The notes below the pieces were generated by a model that did not search any database, was not told the origin of the DNA, and saw nothing but the letters and a program-made list of their open reading frames with translations. A stretch of DNA of 64,000 bases from Henckelia pumila. Lineage: Eukaryota > Streptophyta > Magnoliopsida > Lamiales > Gesneriaceae. Positions 1 to 11,896 of this stretch are shown here, piece after piece. Positions within the stretch are counted from its first letter, which is position 1; every line of letters starts with the position of its first letter. A program made the translations under genes and the position numbers. The stretch spans positions 154,063,361-154,127,360 of the forward strand of contig NC_133122.1 in assembly GCF_033568475.1 (NCBI RefSeq), read 5' to 3'.

Positions 1-65
1 TTTTGCATTTGGATTGTGTCATTTTAAATCTATGGATTTCAATTTATTTTTCATTGTTAAACAAC

Positions 66-1258
66 TTCAGCAATGAAAACTCAAATCAATCTCCAATTTA
101 TTTTCACTTACCTGAATTTCAAATCATTCTAATATTTTAAGGATTTGAAATTCAATGTGATTAGCTCAATTATATTGTAAATAAATATAAAGTAAATTTG
201 ATTTTTTTTGTAAGTTATTTAAACAATGAAAATACATTTAAATCAATTCTTTCAAAACATTTCATATTCAAAACTCAACTTTAATTTAGTTGTATTTTAA
301 TTATTTATTGAAATGTTCATACTTATTAATTTTTAGTTTTCATAACATAAGATTAAATTTCCATGCATCGCACGTGTAATAACGTCAATAATTGAAATTC
401 AAATCAATCTCCTATTTATTTTAACTTTATATGGTGTTTGGCTAAACTTATTAAAAATAACTTATAAGTTCTAATTAGGAGCTTTGCTGTCATGTCTTAT
501 TTTATAAAATTAGTTAAAGTATTGGTATGAACTTATCTTAAACAACATAAGTATGTTGATATGTTTGGTATTATGAGATCTTTTTATTGTCAAAATTACC
601 AAAATATGATATACTACTGTGAAGGAAATATAATTAATTATATATATATATATATATATAGAAATAGTTTTAGAATTTTATCATAAATGTTTATATTAAA
701 AAATAAATTAATTTTTTTATATCATGTTAATGTGAAAAATGAGTGAATGTTAATTTTTTAATTTAATGTGAAAAATGGGTGGAGGACATAACAAAATATA
801 AAAGTATAATATGGAGAAGTATATTAAAATAAAAAATTTCTAAAAAATTAGAGATGAAACAATTTTTTTAAAAAAAATCTTATAAGATGTCAAATAATTT
901 TATTTCGACAACTTAAAACTGTTTTTTTTTTAAAAAATCCAAAAAAAATTTAAGAGCTTATGTTCTACCAAACACCATCTAGTGACAATGAATTTAAATT
1001 TTTCAATATTCTAAGAATTTGAAATCCATTGTGATTAGCTCAATTGTAATGTAAATAAATATCAAGATGAATTTTATTTTTTTTTTGTAAATTACCTAAA
1101 CAACAAAAATGCATTTAAATCCATAGATTTCAAATATTTTCATACAAACTTAACATTAATTTATTTGTATTTTAATTATTTATTCGAGCACTCATTATTA
1201 CTATTTTTTACCAATAATTAAATAAAAATAACACTATGTGCATCGCACAAGTAGAATA
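66..1258. repeat. Tandemly duplicated AT-rich unit, second copy split by a MITE
   Basis: Two related copies of a unit of about 300 bases lie side by side. Both contain 'gatttgaaat', 'gtgattagctcaatt', a run of T followed by 'gtaa', and a closing 'gcatcgcac' near 368 and 1,241. Copy 1 runs from about 66 to 400. Copy 2 starts at about 400, is interrupted by the TIR element at 431-978, and resumes to about 1,258. The closing 'gcatcgcac..atactagt' resembles the 3' end of some plant non-autonomous Helitrons, but no clear terminal hairpin was found, so the class is unknown. No gene is seen in 1-1,310. Confidence 0.6.
431..978. mobile_element. MITE with ATGGTGTTTGG terminal inverted repeats
   Basis: The left end reads ATGGTGTTTGGCTAAAC and the reverse complement of the right end reads ATGGTGTTTGGTAGAAC, so the termini are inverted repeats of about 17 bases with two mismatches. 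Subterminal 'aacttataag' and 'cttataag' are also shared. The interior is AT-rich without coding capacity. It interrupts the second copy of the flanking tandem unit, so copy 1 shows the empty site. The target duplication is not clear, so the superfamily is open. Confidence 0.7.
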
Positions 1259-1310
1259 CTAGTTAATATAATAAGTGAAATAGATATTTGTGGTTAATAT
1301 GAGATATTTA

Positions 1311-1631
1311 GAGTGCGTTTGGTTTAAGAAAGTAGAAGAAAAAAGTGCTTTTTATTTTATTTTTTTTTAAAAAAAGTGATTTTATTGTTCTAAATGTGTT
1401 TGAATAAATTTGAAGTGTTTTTAAAAGCATTTAATTAAATCAAAATAAGTGCTTTTTTAAAAACTCATATTTATAGATTTTCAAATTTTTTTTATAACTC
1501 AACTTTAAAAAAGTGTTTTCAATCTATTTATCCAAACACAAAATTATTTCAGTTTTTACTTAAAAAATGCTTTTAAAAGCCAACTTAAAAAAGCAGTTAT
1601 TTTTAAAAAAAAATTGAAAGCAAACAGACTC
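1311..1631. mobile_element. Tourist-like MITE (PIF/Harbinger type)
   Basis: The ends are GAGTGCGTTTGGTTT on the left and, reverse complemented, GAGTCTGTTTGCTTT on the right. They are flanked by TTA at 1,308-1,310 and 1,632-1,634, the 3-bp duplication typical of PIF/Harbinger insertions. The 321-bp interior is rich in 'aaaagtgctttt'-like inverted segments and has no ORF of interest. Confidence 0.85.
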
Positions 1632-1708
1632 TTAGTTGTTAAATTTAAATGTGTAGAACAAAGTGTAGGAGAAGATTGCACTTGCTCACAAGTTCGCGAC
1701 TTTAAAGA

Positions 1709-1739
<31 letters not shown>

Positions 1740-1959
1740 CAAAAAAGAGCCAAAATAATATAAACACAACAATATCTCATTCTAACTACTAAACAACATC
1801 TCAACAAAACCAAATTTGCAGCTCTTAACTTTCAAAAGTTGAAATCGATGGAATGGTTGGTGATTACAAATGCTAATTCAATTTCTCATCAATAGAGCTC
1901 AGGACCTACTCTACTTGCATGGACTTTGATATTACTTGTAACCTAAAATTAGTATAAAT

Positions 1960-2609
1960 CAATGTTGTAAATGGCGGGAGGAGGTGGCGGGGAGGTCAAT
2001 GACCGCCTATCATCTCGGCCGACTAGGCGGTTGAATTTTTTTAGCAATTTTTAATAGACAATTATATATAATCATGCAATGTAATTACAAATAGTCAAAT
2101 TTTTGTGTAATATATGTAATTAAATAATTTTTATGCCTAAAAAAATTTCATACAATATATACAATTTAGACAAAGTGCAAATAAATATATAAATTCAAAC
2201 TAACAAGATAATTAAGGTATATAAATTCAAACTAACAAGATAATTAAGGTGGTGGCAGATGGCGACGACGGCAGAAGGAGGCGGTTTGAGGCAGGTGGTG
2301 GCTGATGGTGGAAGACATTTGAAACCAAAAGTAAATACAAAAAAAAAATGAAAGGTGTATTTATTATATCCAAGTGTTTTAAAATTGATTGACTTTGACA
2401 TGTTTTTAAAAATATTTGACTTTGATAATTAATTGGAATTTTAAAATCAACGACCGCCTCGACTGCTTCCGCCGACTCGACAGCTTGCTTGCCCGCCTCC
2501 GCCGCCGGATGACCTCGGACTGCCTACAAGGACCGCCTTAGACTAAGGCGGGGCAGTCGAGGGCCGCCTACCGCCTAGGCGGCCGCCTCGATCGCCATTT
2601 AGAACACTG
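1960..2609. mobile_element. hAT-type non-autonomous element with GC-rich ends
   Basis: The left terminus CAATGTTGTAAATGGCGG matches the reverse-complemented right terminus CAGTGTTCTAAATGGCGA, and the element is flanked by an exact 8-bp duplication GTATAAAT at 1,952-1,959 and 2,610-2,617. An 8-bp duplication fits the hAT superfamily. Both ends carry many 'gcctaggcgg'/'ccgcc' motifs around an AT-rich centre. A diverged relative with the same terminal pattern lies at 15,329-16,128. Confidence 0.9.
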
Positions 2610-2617
2610 GTATAAAT

Positions 2618-2994
2618 TTCTAATGCTATTTAACCTATAGCTAACAAAACAACTATTCTCAATACAAGACCTAACATACAACTTAAGTCCCACAAAATAT
2701 TCTCCAAAAACTTTTGCTGGACACGAAACAAAACCAAACAATGTGTTCAAAAAGCTAAACAAAGGAAAACAAAACTCCCATGGTAAAAATTATTATTGGG
2801 ATGGCAAGTCATGGTACAACAATCATCCAATTTCTTGCAACAATTATGTGATACTACCATACTCCACAGTATGTTAATAAGGTCAAATAACCCAATAAAA
2901 ATATATGAAAATTTTAACCCACTTGAGGCAGTAAAAAACGAGTCAAAATTCAAGTGTGATGAAATTTCCAGATCCAGCTGAATTACCAGTAAAT
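2618..2994. other. 3' flank of the porin gene
   Basis: AT-rich sequence between the hAT MITE and the porin stop codon. It would hold the 3' untranslated region and polyadenylation signals of the minus-strand porin transcript. No further gene is seen. Confidence 0.5.
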
Positions 2995-5900
2995 TCAGGG
3001 CTTAAGAGCAATAGCAAGGCCTAGTTTTGGGGCATTGCTAGCTTTTGTGTCGTACTCGGCTGAAAAAGTTACGAGCGATTTAGGCCTCCATTCTCGTTGG
3101 CTCAGAATAGCAACTTTTCCATTGTCAGAGAATCTGGTCTTCACCGATGTGAGAGGATCGACCTTGTGCACACTTCCGATGCTGAAACTGTTCTCAAAGC
3201 TGGATAATCTGTGAGTCATTTCAGCTGCTATCTCTGTTCCGTTCACAGGATTTACTGAATGAAGATATGAAGCCTTAATGGTTTGTCCCTTATCAGTCCT
3301 GTCCAAGTGAAGATTGAATTTCAGCACAAGTATTGTACAAATTGTCTGGAAGGAATCAGGGTCTTTTAAGGTACAGAGGTACCCATGGACTACAGGTTTC
3401 AGCACACAAGTGCTTTAAGCAGAAAGATATATCTCAGTTCTTGAAATGCATTAAGGTTTATCCAAAAAGGTTAGCTCAAGGATTGTACTTTTGTTAGTTA
3501 AAGATGGCAAAGGTAAAGGTCAGACCTAGTTATCAAGTTGAGCAAAGGGGAAGTTTTGGCAACTGAAAAATATTTAAACCATTAGGCGACAAACCTAAAG
3601 TACAGAGCTGAAATCCAAACGACTATCGAACCTACAAAACCTTCAGAATTACTCATGCAATTGATGCCACGTTAATATAAATTTGCATAGAAAAAATTTT
3701 GTTTTTCAACTTGCCTCTGCTTGATAAATATGCCTTCAAATTTGATGCAGCAGTGCACATTTTACTTCGGTTATTGATGGTCAAATAATGTGCTTGGGTC
3801 CATGATGAGTGGGTGAGTATATATAGCATATATAATGGATTAACTGGAGTGAAGTAAGAGAATCAAGAAGGTGCAACATACAGTATAAGTGCAGCAGAAA
3901 AATCAGGCTTGTTGAAGCTTATTCCAGCATTGCACTTGGTAAAAGAAGAAGATGCAGTGTCAAAACTAATTTCACCGCCAATGGCGATATCTTTGGAGCC
4001 AAGTGCTGCAGCAACCTCCAGAAGAGGAGTTGGGTTCAGGCCAATACTGGAATTGATGGCTGCACGACGATGAAAGTAGTGCACATCAAGCTGAAAACAC
4101 GAAAATGTCAGTTGAGGTTAACTGTTCCAGAACATAGTTATTTTCAGAACAAACCACAGGTACAATAATTTTCATATTCCTGAACTTATGTATAGCTAAA
4201 GTGCACGAGTTACAGGAAACCAAAGCGGAACCCAACAAGGAGACCACAGAGCGGGAAACATAACAAAGCCCAGTCAATCAGGAAAGGAATAGCTGCCCTA
4301 CCGCAAGACTAATAGAACTTGCCAGAAGACTAGTAGAACTGTAGTAGTTGTAAGCAAAGTATGTCGCCCCGTCAGTACCCGTTTAAGATAATTCGACGCA
4401 AACAACTTTCAACATAGACAATATGTGACTAGGACAAACCAACTCTATAATGACTGGTTTGCTTTTGTCTTATTCCAACTATTAGTTTTTTTATGTGTGC
4501 GCATACAGAGTGAAAATAGCACTGAGACAATCTTACCGAACCATACTACTTCAATTCAGAACACACATAAAAAAACTTATTTAAAGTTTCGGATTCGAAT
4601 CAATTGAAAAGCCAAGCACTTACATATTAAAATAATTAAGGGAGATAAATTAGACGAATGCATGAGTAACATACAATATGCATTTATGGCCAACTATGCA
4701 TTTATGGCCAACTGGGTGGAGTAAACTTTGATAAAGCCGGAGTATAGGGATATGGAGGTGTAAAACTAAACTGGTGGTGATCTACGACGTGTAGAGACAA
4801 CTATAATGCCCATGAGCAGTGAAGAGAATTTTTACAAATTTTTTGTAGTAACAATCGATGATATTTCAACTGCTATTTATGATTACAGTTTCACTCCTCC
4901 GGTCAGGACATTTTAGATTCGTTTTAACTGCAATAGACCATCTCGCTACTGTTTTCCAAATAGATTTCCCTATACTGTTTTTTTACCACTTTTTTGCTCT
5001 ACTGATGCGTTTCAAACAATCACAAACAGACTAACACCAGTTCCAGAATCCTACCATAAAGGCACTTGAGTGCCAGTGGACAGAAAAATATGACAACAAT
5101 TTATAATGGGAAACAACACAAGCTTATGTATTCAGAGAATTACATTGTAAGATACTAACATACTTCAAAACTGAACAGATAAGCTTAATTTTTAGACTCG
5201 ACATACCTTTCCGGACTTGTTGTCGGGTACATTGAAGCTAATTGCCGCTTTTGTCCCATGTAACACATCATCTACAGTCACCTTCGTAAAAACCTGAAAA
5301 CCATAGAACTCGGACATTCCATATAAGAATAGAAAAATATAATGATCTGAATCTGATAGCAACCAAGTATGGAAGAGAATTTTTCTAAATGAGTTCTGAA
5401 CTACTCTCCTTAAATGAAACTACATAAACATTAAAACTCTAAGTCAATCCCAATGCTAAGAACTTTTTCTTACATTCGAATAAGTATCGACTTTCACATC
5501 AACGGTAGTCCTTCCACTTCTGTACTGCGTACTTATATCACCAACAAAAATTTGATCCTTCTTTATACCAGTAGCGGTAATTCCCTGTCAAAAATATAAC
5601 TCACTAGTTAAGAAACTCACACAGTTCAGCGTCTCACACACGAAAATGTGAAGCAATTTTTCAGAATGTTATGTACATTTCAACGAGCACCAAGGTCTTC
5701 CACTATTTCAAATTAGCGTGTATTAACACAGTTTTAAACCACCTAATTTAGGACAGGGAACATTATGCAACAAATAAAAAATCAATAATTCCTCTCTTGG
5801 AGCCCAACTCCAGTAAGCCCTGCTCAACGAAGAACAGGGCCGACTTGATCATTTTTGCAATATGGATCATAATGACATAGAATACAGAAGAAACTTGAAC

Positions 5901-7628
5901 ATGAGATCCTAGTGAAATCGTTTTGACAACCAACTTAGATTTAAATACAAAATTGAATTTAGAAAGATAATACAACCATCCCAGTAGAGCTCGGGACCGA
6001 CAAGATGAACTTCTGATCATAATTGTAATCTTTGGTCAAAAGATCTGCATATAAAAAATTCAAATCAATAAATTAGATCAAAAAGGTTTTCTTGCAGATA
6101 GAAAACACTAAACAGTACTCTTCGAATACTATAAGTTCAGAAAATCTTGCTAGACTACATATTTGAGCAGGGAAAAATAAAGAAAAAATTACAACAAAAA
6201 ATAAACCCGAGATGATGAAGCAATCCTCAAGCAAGATATTAGCCATTGGTAACCAGGCTCGAGATCAGATAATCTTTATCCACCATATCAGAGGACATTA
6301 AAACATTTTGAGAAACTTTAATTTTTGAATAGCTACTTCCCCACAGCTTTAGTTAATGAAAAATAAGATTACAAAGTTAAACCATATGTTTTGTCTCATA
6401 GCATTATTTTTATATTGCATAACAAAATATTTACTACATCGAACAAATTGAATCGATACTATTGACAATCTAGAGGGGAAAAAAATCAGAATTATGTAAG
6501 ATAAGGAGTATAATATAGTCATAAAAGGCCCTAGTTTAAAGTGTTTCACAGGAACTAGTGCATAAGCTGCTTTGGAAAAGCATTATGAGACATTTTTTCT
6601 CAAAAATAATACCTAACATATACTTGAGGAAAATGAATGGGGCAAGAGTAAATAAAAATGAGGTTAGCAACAAAGTGAATCGTGCATAGTACTCAGCAGC
6701 CCAAATTTGAAGCATCTCTTCTTAACAGGAAAAACTAAATAGATTCTGTAAAAATAAATTGATACTCTGATTCAAAAATCATTCCAGTGATTGATAACCA
6801 AACCACCATATTCATATCATATCTCTTTTCATCTTCAGGCTAAGATTAAAAAAATTATAGAATCCATCAAATCAAAGTTAACCAGAATGAATATACCAGA
6901 AACATGCAGAACTTAAAGCATATCTTAAATATAATTTCACCAACATAAATTTGTTTTTGTTGTGTGAGCTTTATGAAGACATAATATTCTTTTGAAAAAC
7001 GATATCAGGACTCTCATTAACTTGGTGACATCAATAGTTACTAAACCCATGAGACACGTACTTATGCCTTGGCATAGAGCACAAATCTTGGTGTGCCTTA
7101 AAAGCTAAAGGAGCGCTTTAGGAGAGCCCCAAATTAAAGGATTTTGTGCTTCAAATGGAATCCAATACAACAGTCATTTATATTTTCCCAGTACTTTAAA
7201 GGATGTTCATAAAGTTGTTATTCAGTAGCTTGTAAATCATATAATATATGTTATCTAACACAATTTTCTTAATACATCAAATACTAAAAGAGTACAGTTT
7301 AGTGTGCTTCACTTAGATATAGCGCACACGAGCACTGTAGCGTGCTCTATGCCCTTAATAACTTTTGACAATATCAGCTTTCACAAGAATTCAAACAAGA
7401 AAAAAACTAGCACAGAGGAGCACACCAAGCAAATAATATGTATATTAAGCTGAATATATCGTACATATGAAACTTGCATAGACCTTGAAACATACCCGGG
7501 CAACAATCCAAGATCTCATAACTCACACAACCCATAAAGAAATCTAGCATTCGAACACAAATAATATTTAACAATGCACCTCTAGCACGCCTGCCAATTT
7601 CTGAATACGGGGCAGGGCTGCCCGCCAT
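2995..7628 (-). CDS. Mitochondrial outer membrane porin (VDAC), six exons
   Basis: Voltage-dependent anion channel, the beta-barrel that passes metabolites and ions through the mitochondrial outer membrane. Coding exons on the minus strand are 7628-7580, 6044-5977, 5584-5474, 5293-5207, 4090-3882 and 3298-2995. Every intron is GT..AG and the phases join without a break into 275 residues, the usual plant VDAC length. The protein starts MAGSPAPYSEIG (N-terminal helix), continues DLLTKDYNYDQKF, has the family segment GIKKDQIFVGDIST (about 45-58), KLDVHYFHRR (about 105-114), GLNPTPLLEVAAALGS and RPKSLVTFSAEYD, and ends PKLGLAIALKP, the terminal beta-strand used as a barrel sorting signal. It most resembles the plant VDAC2/VDAC4 type, though the paralogue number cannot be fixed from sequence alone. 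The start is the first ATG and matches the family N-terminus. Introns 1 and 4 are the longest. Confidence 0.95.
7030..7372. mobile_element. Possible degenerate MITE in porin intron 1
   Basis: The stretch is bounded by loosely inverted ends ('caatagttactaaa' on the left, reverse complement 'tgtcaaaagttattaa' on the right). Both arms carry 'gcatagagcac' in inverted orientation, at 7,072-7,082 and 7,344-7,354. It lies wholly inside intron 1. No clean target duplication was found. Confidence 0.45.
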
Positions 7629-8080
7629 CCTTTTCCGAACAAAAAATTCAGGTTAAATCTGCAAAACGATTAGCAAAAAAGACAACTAGGCATCAAATTC
7701 CATAACCGGAGAGACACAGCTTCCCAAAACGAAGAAAAAAATGGCCCGGATTCATAAAATAAATCATCGGTAATGCAAGTAACTCATCGAGGTCAACCAC
7801 AAAACCATAGGATGAACATTACGTTGATTGAAAACAGAATCCACAAACCACAAGTAAACAACACAAGATTGATATCAGAAAAACATTGAGAATCGATTAA
7901 AAAAAGGGGGGGTTTATACAAAGAAATGTTAGGCAGAAAAATATCCAACAGCAGATGAAGAAAAGATCACGTACGGCTGAAAGAAAGCAACGAGCGCCGA
8001 GACAAGCTCGTTTGAATGAACAGATGGAGAGGTTTGGTGGAAGAGATGAAAAGACTCAGGGTTTAACCTTAAAGCTGACT
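7629..8080 (-). promoter_or_regulatory. Porin 5' leader with a probable leader intron
   Basis: Upstream of the porin ATG on the minus strand, an acceptor-like 'ttttgcag' ends at 7,659 and a donor-like GTACGT begins at 7,974, which would define a 5' UTR intron of about 316 bases. The stretch upstream of the donor is pyrimidine-rich ('cttttcatctcttccacc'), like a transcribed leader. This is inferred from splice-site consensus only. Leader introns are common in plant housekeeping genes and often raise expression. Confidence 0.5.
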
Positions 8081-8286
8081 TGTACAGAAATGGACTGACT
8101 CATAATGTTACCTGTCGGTGATACTCAATGGATCAATTCTGAGAGCCTATTGGATGTTCGCCTTGTACTGTGTTACACGGGGGTGAACCCTGTTGCTTCA
8201 TTTTGGGCCTTTACATCCTATATATGTATACCGCGCTGTGTATTACGGGACTCCCGAATCTAAATACAAGATACTACCCAAATCAT

Positions 8287-8502
8287 GCCCGGATTGTTCA
8301 AGTTGGTGGAACATGTGATCTCTTGGTCATATCAGGAGTTCGATTCCTCTGCCAACATCTTCTTGGACTAGTCTGTCACACATGGCTTACCTAATGTGGT
8401 TTAACTGACTAGCGTAGTTTGCAGGCTATTGCATTAATTCGGGGTTTACCTAGAGCGCCCCGAAAGGTAGCGGCTACGGGTTTCCACGTCAAAAAAAAAA
8501 AG
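8287..8502 (+). mobile_element. tRNA-derived SINE with target duplication
   Basis: The 5' part resembles a tRNA promoter: an A-box-like 'ttcaagttggtgga' and a B-box-like 'agttcgattcc' at about 8,337-8,347. The 3' part has 'ggggtttacc..gcgccccgaaaggtagcggct' and ends in 'cgtc' plus an A run. The body is flanked by an 18-bp direct repeat, AGATACTACYCAAATCAT, at 8,269-8,286 and 8,503-8,520, differing at one base. Together these mark an intact SINE insertion made by LINE-dependent retrotransposition. The tail is of the Au-like plant SINE style, which is inference. Confidence 0.88.
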
Positions 8503-8520
8503 AGATACTACTCAAATCAT

Positions 8521-9359
8521 ATATTGGATGGTATATATCACAAATATAGGTTAGAAAACGGGTCGAAAAAGGTTAGAATATCTTCAATTTCGCATTGGAA
8601 TTTGATGATTCTAAAATGTGAATCAATTTTTTTTTAGCCTGCTTGAAAGCTCGCAATCCATTCGTTTACAGCCTAGTTAAGGGCTAAGGCTAACATAACA
8701 TAATTTTTTTTTTTTTTTTTTACAATAACATTACATAATCTTTGTTGTATTATAATAACTTCACTATTAAAAAAAAACTATTTTGGTAATTTAAGTGTTC
8801 ATACAAAATCACCCTTCTTCCAAAACTATATTTACATGCATTGCTACCTAAGAAAAAGTAAAAACATTTGACACATATACCCAAGTGGCCAAATTAGTTC
8901 TAAAAATCCACATCTCCACTTTTTAATATCCAACACACACGTTCATAACACAAACCTACTAACTAACTTCTCTATTTTTTTCATAGTATTTGTTTCTTCA
9001 ACATCGATCTTGAAATTATCTATCTGATTTTCAAAATAAATTTTATCTTAAAACAGTGCATGATTGTCTCTTTTTTCTCACCATATTAAGATTTTAAAAA
9101 TAATATACAATTTAAATTTAAAAAAATAAAAATTTTATATATATACATGTAACGCGTGTGCATCGTGACTAGTAAATAAATAAATAAATAACAAGCCGAT
9201 ATTCTATGTGCTCTAACCAATAATCATATGGAACAGTTTTGTTGTTTAAATTGATTTCCTGTTCGATCGCACTCATTTTAGAATTAATCTATACAGCTAC
9301 AAAAAGAATCGACATACCCAAAAAGTCAACTACGTACCCTCACACAATTACAATGTTGC
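8521..9359. other. Intergenic spacer between porin and glycosyltransferase
   Basis: AT-rich, with a T run near 8,704-8,722 and 'gtgcatcgtgactagt' at 9,159-9,174, similar to Helitron-type ends but without a firm hairpin. No gene is seen. Confidence 0.4.
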
Positions 9360-10304
9360 CTAATGTATATGATACAATTTGGAAGGTTTCAAATCCTTAG
9401 TGGCATTGAAATACTTCAACGTCGTAATCCACTTCTCTTGAGTCTTCAGAAGATGCACGGCGACCGTCTCCGGCCATAGTTCGTGGGTACATCGCGTGGG
9501 CGGCTCCGGATAGTTGTACATCGACCATTTGGCGTTGTACCTATTTTTCGCGCGATGACCATCTCTTATCCAGTCCCCGAACGTCCTATCTTCTGGCCCT
9601 TCCAAGTGTTTTCTGGGGATATCCGACTCCCTAATCCATTCCACAATGTCCCATGAGACTAAATAGCCCATGCCCGACATGTAATGAACGAACGGGTCCA
9701 TGCTAGGGCACGGGATAACGTATCCGTAGTATAGATCATTTCGCGACAAGGGTTTCAAAGAGTCGACTAGACTTTGTAGCCTGAAGTAGGAATCATCGTC
9801 CGCCTTCATAACATAATGATAAGGCGGAAGCGACGTGCCATCGGTGTCGTTTAGAATTTCGGGCAAACTCGAAAAATAGGTGTAGGTCTTGCCCTTGTTC
9901 ATGTTTTCTTGGCAGTTGAGTATGATGATGTCGTTGTATCGCATGATCTCGAGTGCTACTAGAACCTGTTGATCTTCTTTGGTGAGGTTGCAAAACACGA
10001 ACTTGACATCCACTCGTCCCCCGACGACCGGAGTTTGTGTGCCGTAGACGAGCCGTAGAAAGTGTCTCTTGTGGTAATGGTCGGGGAGGGTTAAGACACC
10101 GATCAATACTCTGATGTTGTCGGATGAGGATGACAAAAAATGATTAATGGATGTCATGTGAGTAATATTGAACGTGCATGGACTTAATGTTAAGATTTTA
10201 TCGAATCGAATCTGATTGATAGAGGCCAAAATGCAGAGGAAGATGATGAAGAAGAAGGATGTGAAGATGAAACGATGGCCATTGAGGGATGTATTTGGCT
10301 TCAT
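9360..10304 (-). CDS. GT31-like (galactosyltransferase-type) glycosyltransferase, single exon
   Basis: The 314-residue product is a predicted type II membrane protein. Residues 11-30 form a strongly hydrophobic anchor after a short cytosolic N-terminus, as in Golgi glycosyltransferases. The luminal part has IRVLIGVLTLPDHYHKRHFLR (about 64-84), resembling the GT31 start, a DxD-type metal and nucleotide-sugar site at 169-171 (VMKADDDSYF), and a late acidic motif GPEDRTFGDW (236-245) like the GT31 'ED' motif. N-glycosylation sequons occur at about 46, 106, 152 and 300. The family uses UDP-sugars to extend glycans on proteins or lipids; donor and acceptor cannot be read from sequence. Family assignment rests on these motifs and on length, which is close to plant 'hexosyltransferase/galactosyltransferase-like' proteins without a GALECTIN domain. 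ATG and stop are intact, with no sign of decay. Confidence 0.85.
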   Translation of the reverse strand: MKPNTSLNGHRFIFTSFFFIIFLCILASINQIRFDKILTLSPCTFNITHMTSINHFLSSSSDNIRVLIGVLTLPDHYHKRHFLRLVYGTQTPVVGGRVDVKFVFCNLTKEDQQVLVALEIMRYNDIIILNCQENMNKGKTYTYFSSLPEILNDTDGTSLPPYHYVMKADDDSYFRLQSLVDSLKPLSRNDLYYGYVIPCPSMDPFVHYMSGMGYLVSWDIVEWIRESDIPRKHLEGPEDRTFGDWIRDGHRAKNRYNAKWSMYNYPEPPTRCTHELWPETVAVHLLKTQEKWITTLKYFNATKDLKPSKLYHIH

Positions 10305-10985
10305 TATCTTTGCAACATGGAAATTTGAAGCTTGGACATAGTTTCATAAGATGTAAAATGTTTCTTGGTTTTAAAGGGTTTGGCTGGCAAATCAATTAAT
10401 TACGTGCAAATGGAGGTGACCAAATTGACTTTTTAACCTTCAAGAATGGCAAATTAAATGTATGAGATGAGTGGGCTTAAGCCAAACGTCGGATTTACTC
10501 TATTGATCTCTTTTCTTGGCAATGTGTAATTCATGAAAGCATATAAATTTTACATGACACTGGCCATGCTTGAAATTGAAGTGATTGACTACAAATTGAA
10601 GGCGCAATTCGTGATCCAAGAACCACTTTGCCCACATGCCATATTATAATTACCATTAATCATGCATATACGTACGGTAAACCTCGTGTGGCCGTGTGGG
10701 TCAGTATATGAAAATTGCTTGCATGAATAAATATTGTTTTTCTTTTAAAAAAAAATCAAACAAGAATTTACTCAAACATGATCAAAAGAACCGTTAATCG
10801 TGCATATACGGTAACCCACGTGTGGGTTATTATTATTTTTTATTGTATATATGAGTAGAGTTGATCTGTCTCATAGATAAAGATTTGTGAGACCGTTTCA
10901 CCATGGACCTACAACTACCACATTTTTAAATTTCTCTCATAATTAAAACAAGCTAGAGTAGGTCTTTTGTGAGACGATTTTATGG

Positions 10986-10996
10986 ATATATATATA

Positions 10997-11074
<78 letters not shown>
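10986..11074. repeat. (AT)n microsatellite
   Basis: About 89 bases of nearly uninterrupted AT dinucleotide with one phase break ('tattatat') near 11,001-11,007. Such tracts are highly variable in length and may be collapsed in assembly. Confidence 0.95.
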
Positions 11075-11076
<2 letters not shown>

Positions 11077-11679
11077 ATTAGACAAGTCTACTCGATTTCA
11101 TATATGCAGTGAAAAATAATATTTTTGATATAAAAATAATATTTCTAATGGGTCGAGTCAGAGACTCATTTCACAAAATTGAAATGGTTTATTAGATAAA
11201 TAAAAATTAATTAATATTTGAAAACGAAGGTGGACTACTTAATTCACCTAAGCTGTTGGACTTGTATTTAAAGTCTTTTTTCTTGAAAAGTACCTGGATA
11301 AAATTAATATATATTTTCTATTAAAAAACTACTGTTGATAAAATTTAACTTTTTTGGGGTTTTGGCAATTAACCGTAATTAAAACTGTAAAAGTTAATTA
11401 AGCACCGCAATTGTTTCAGGGCTTAAATTTGCCTCCTACTAAATCAGTGGGTTTATCTAGGCCCAAAAGGCCGACCCGTACTTCAAAAAATTGTTTGATT
11501 CAAGCAAATAATTGGGCTTATATCTGGGTCCAAATGCAGCTGCTTAGAACTATCGCTGGCAACGATATTCCAATTTCGAATACGATCATAATTTATTTAT
11601 TTATTTTAAATGAAGAAATATGGGCGACTAATATACATGTCATTCAGAATCATATGTAAATACGAGGAAAAAAAGTTTG

Positions 11680-11896
11680 AGCTGCCGAGTAGTTGAGGAT
11701 TTGATAACTTCAAGAGTTAGATCCTCCTTATCAACATTTTTTGATCGCGTCTGTTGCGGTAAACCCGACTAGCCTATGTTACGGTAAATCCGACTAGCCT
11801 GGTTTTCAAACTAGTACGTTAATTTCAGGGTTTTTTAAATGCGCACCAAAAAGTAGCGGTTGTGAGCTTCATCATCGTTAGAAAAAAAAAAAAAAC
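11680..11896 (+). mobile_element. Degenerate SINE-like fragment
   Basis: The 3' half has 'gactagcctatgttacggtaaatccgactagcc', then 'gcgcaccaaaaagtagcggttgtgagct' and a 14-A tail, and so resembles the tail of the SINE at 8,287-8,502. The 5' half ('gagctgccgagtagttgagg') is tRNA-like but weak. No target duplication is visible, so it is an older copy. Confidence 0.6.

Noticed and set aside
8170..8394. Plus-strand 74-codon ORF near the porin promoter
   Set aside because: It overlaps the SINE and its target repeat, and has no motif.
9140..9176. Helitron 3' end ending CTAGT
   Set aside because: No stable hairpin before the end and no matching TC-type 5' end was found.
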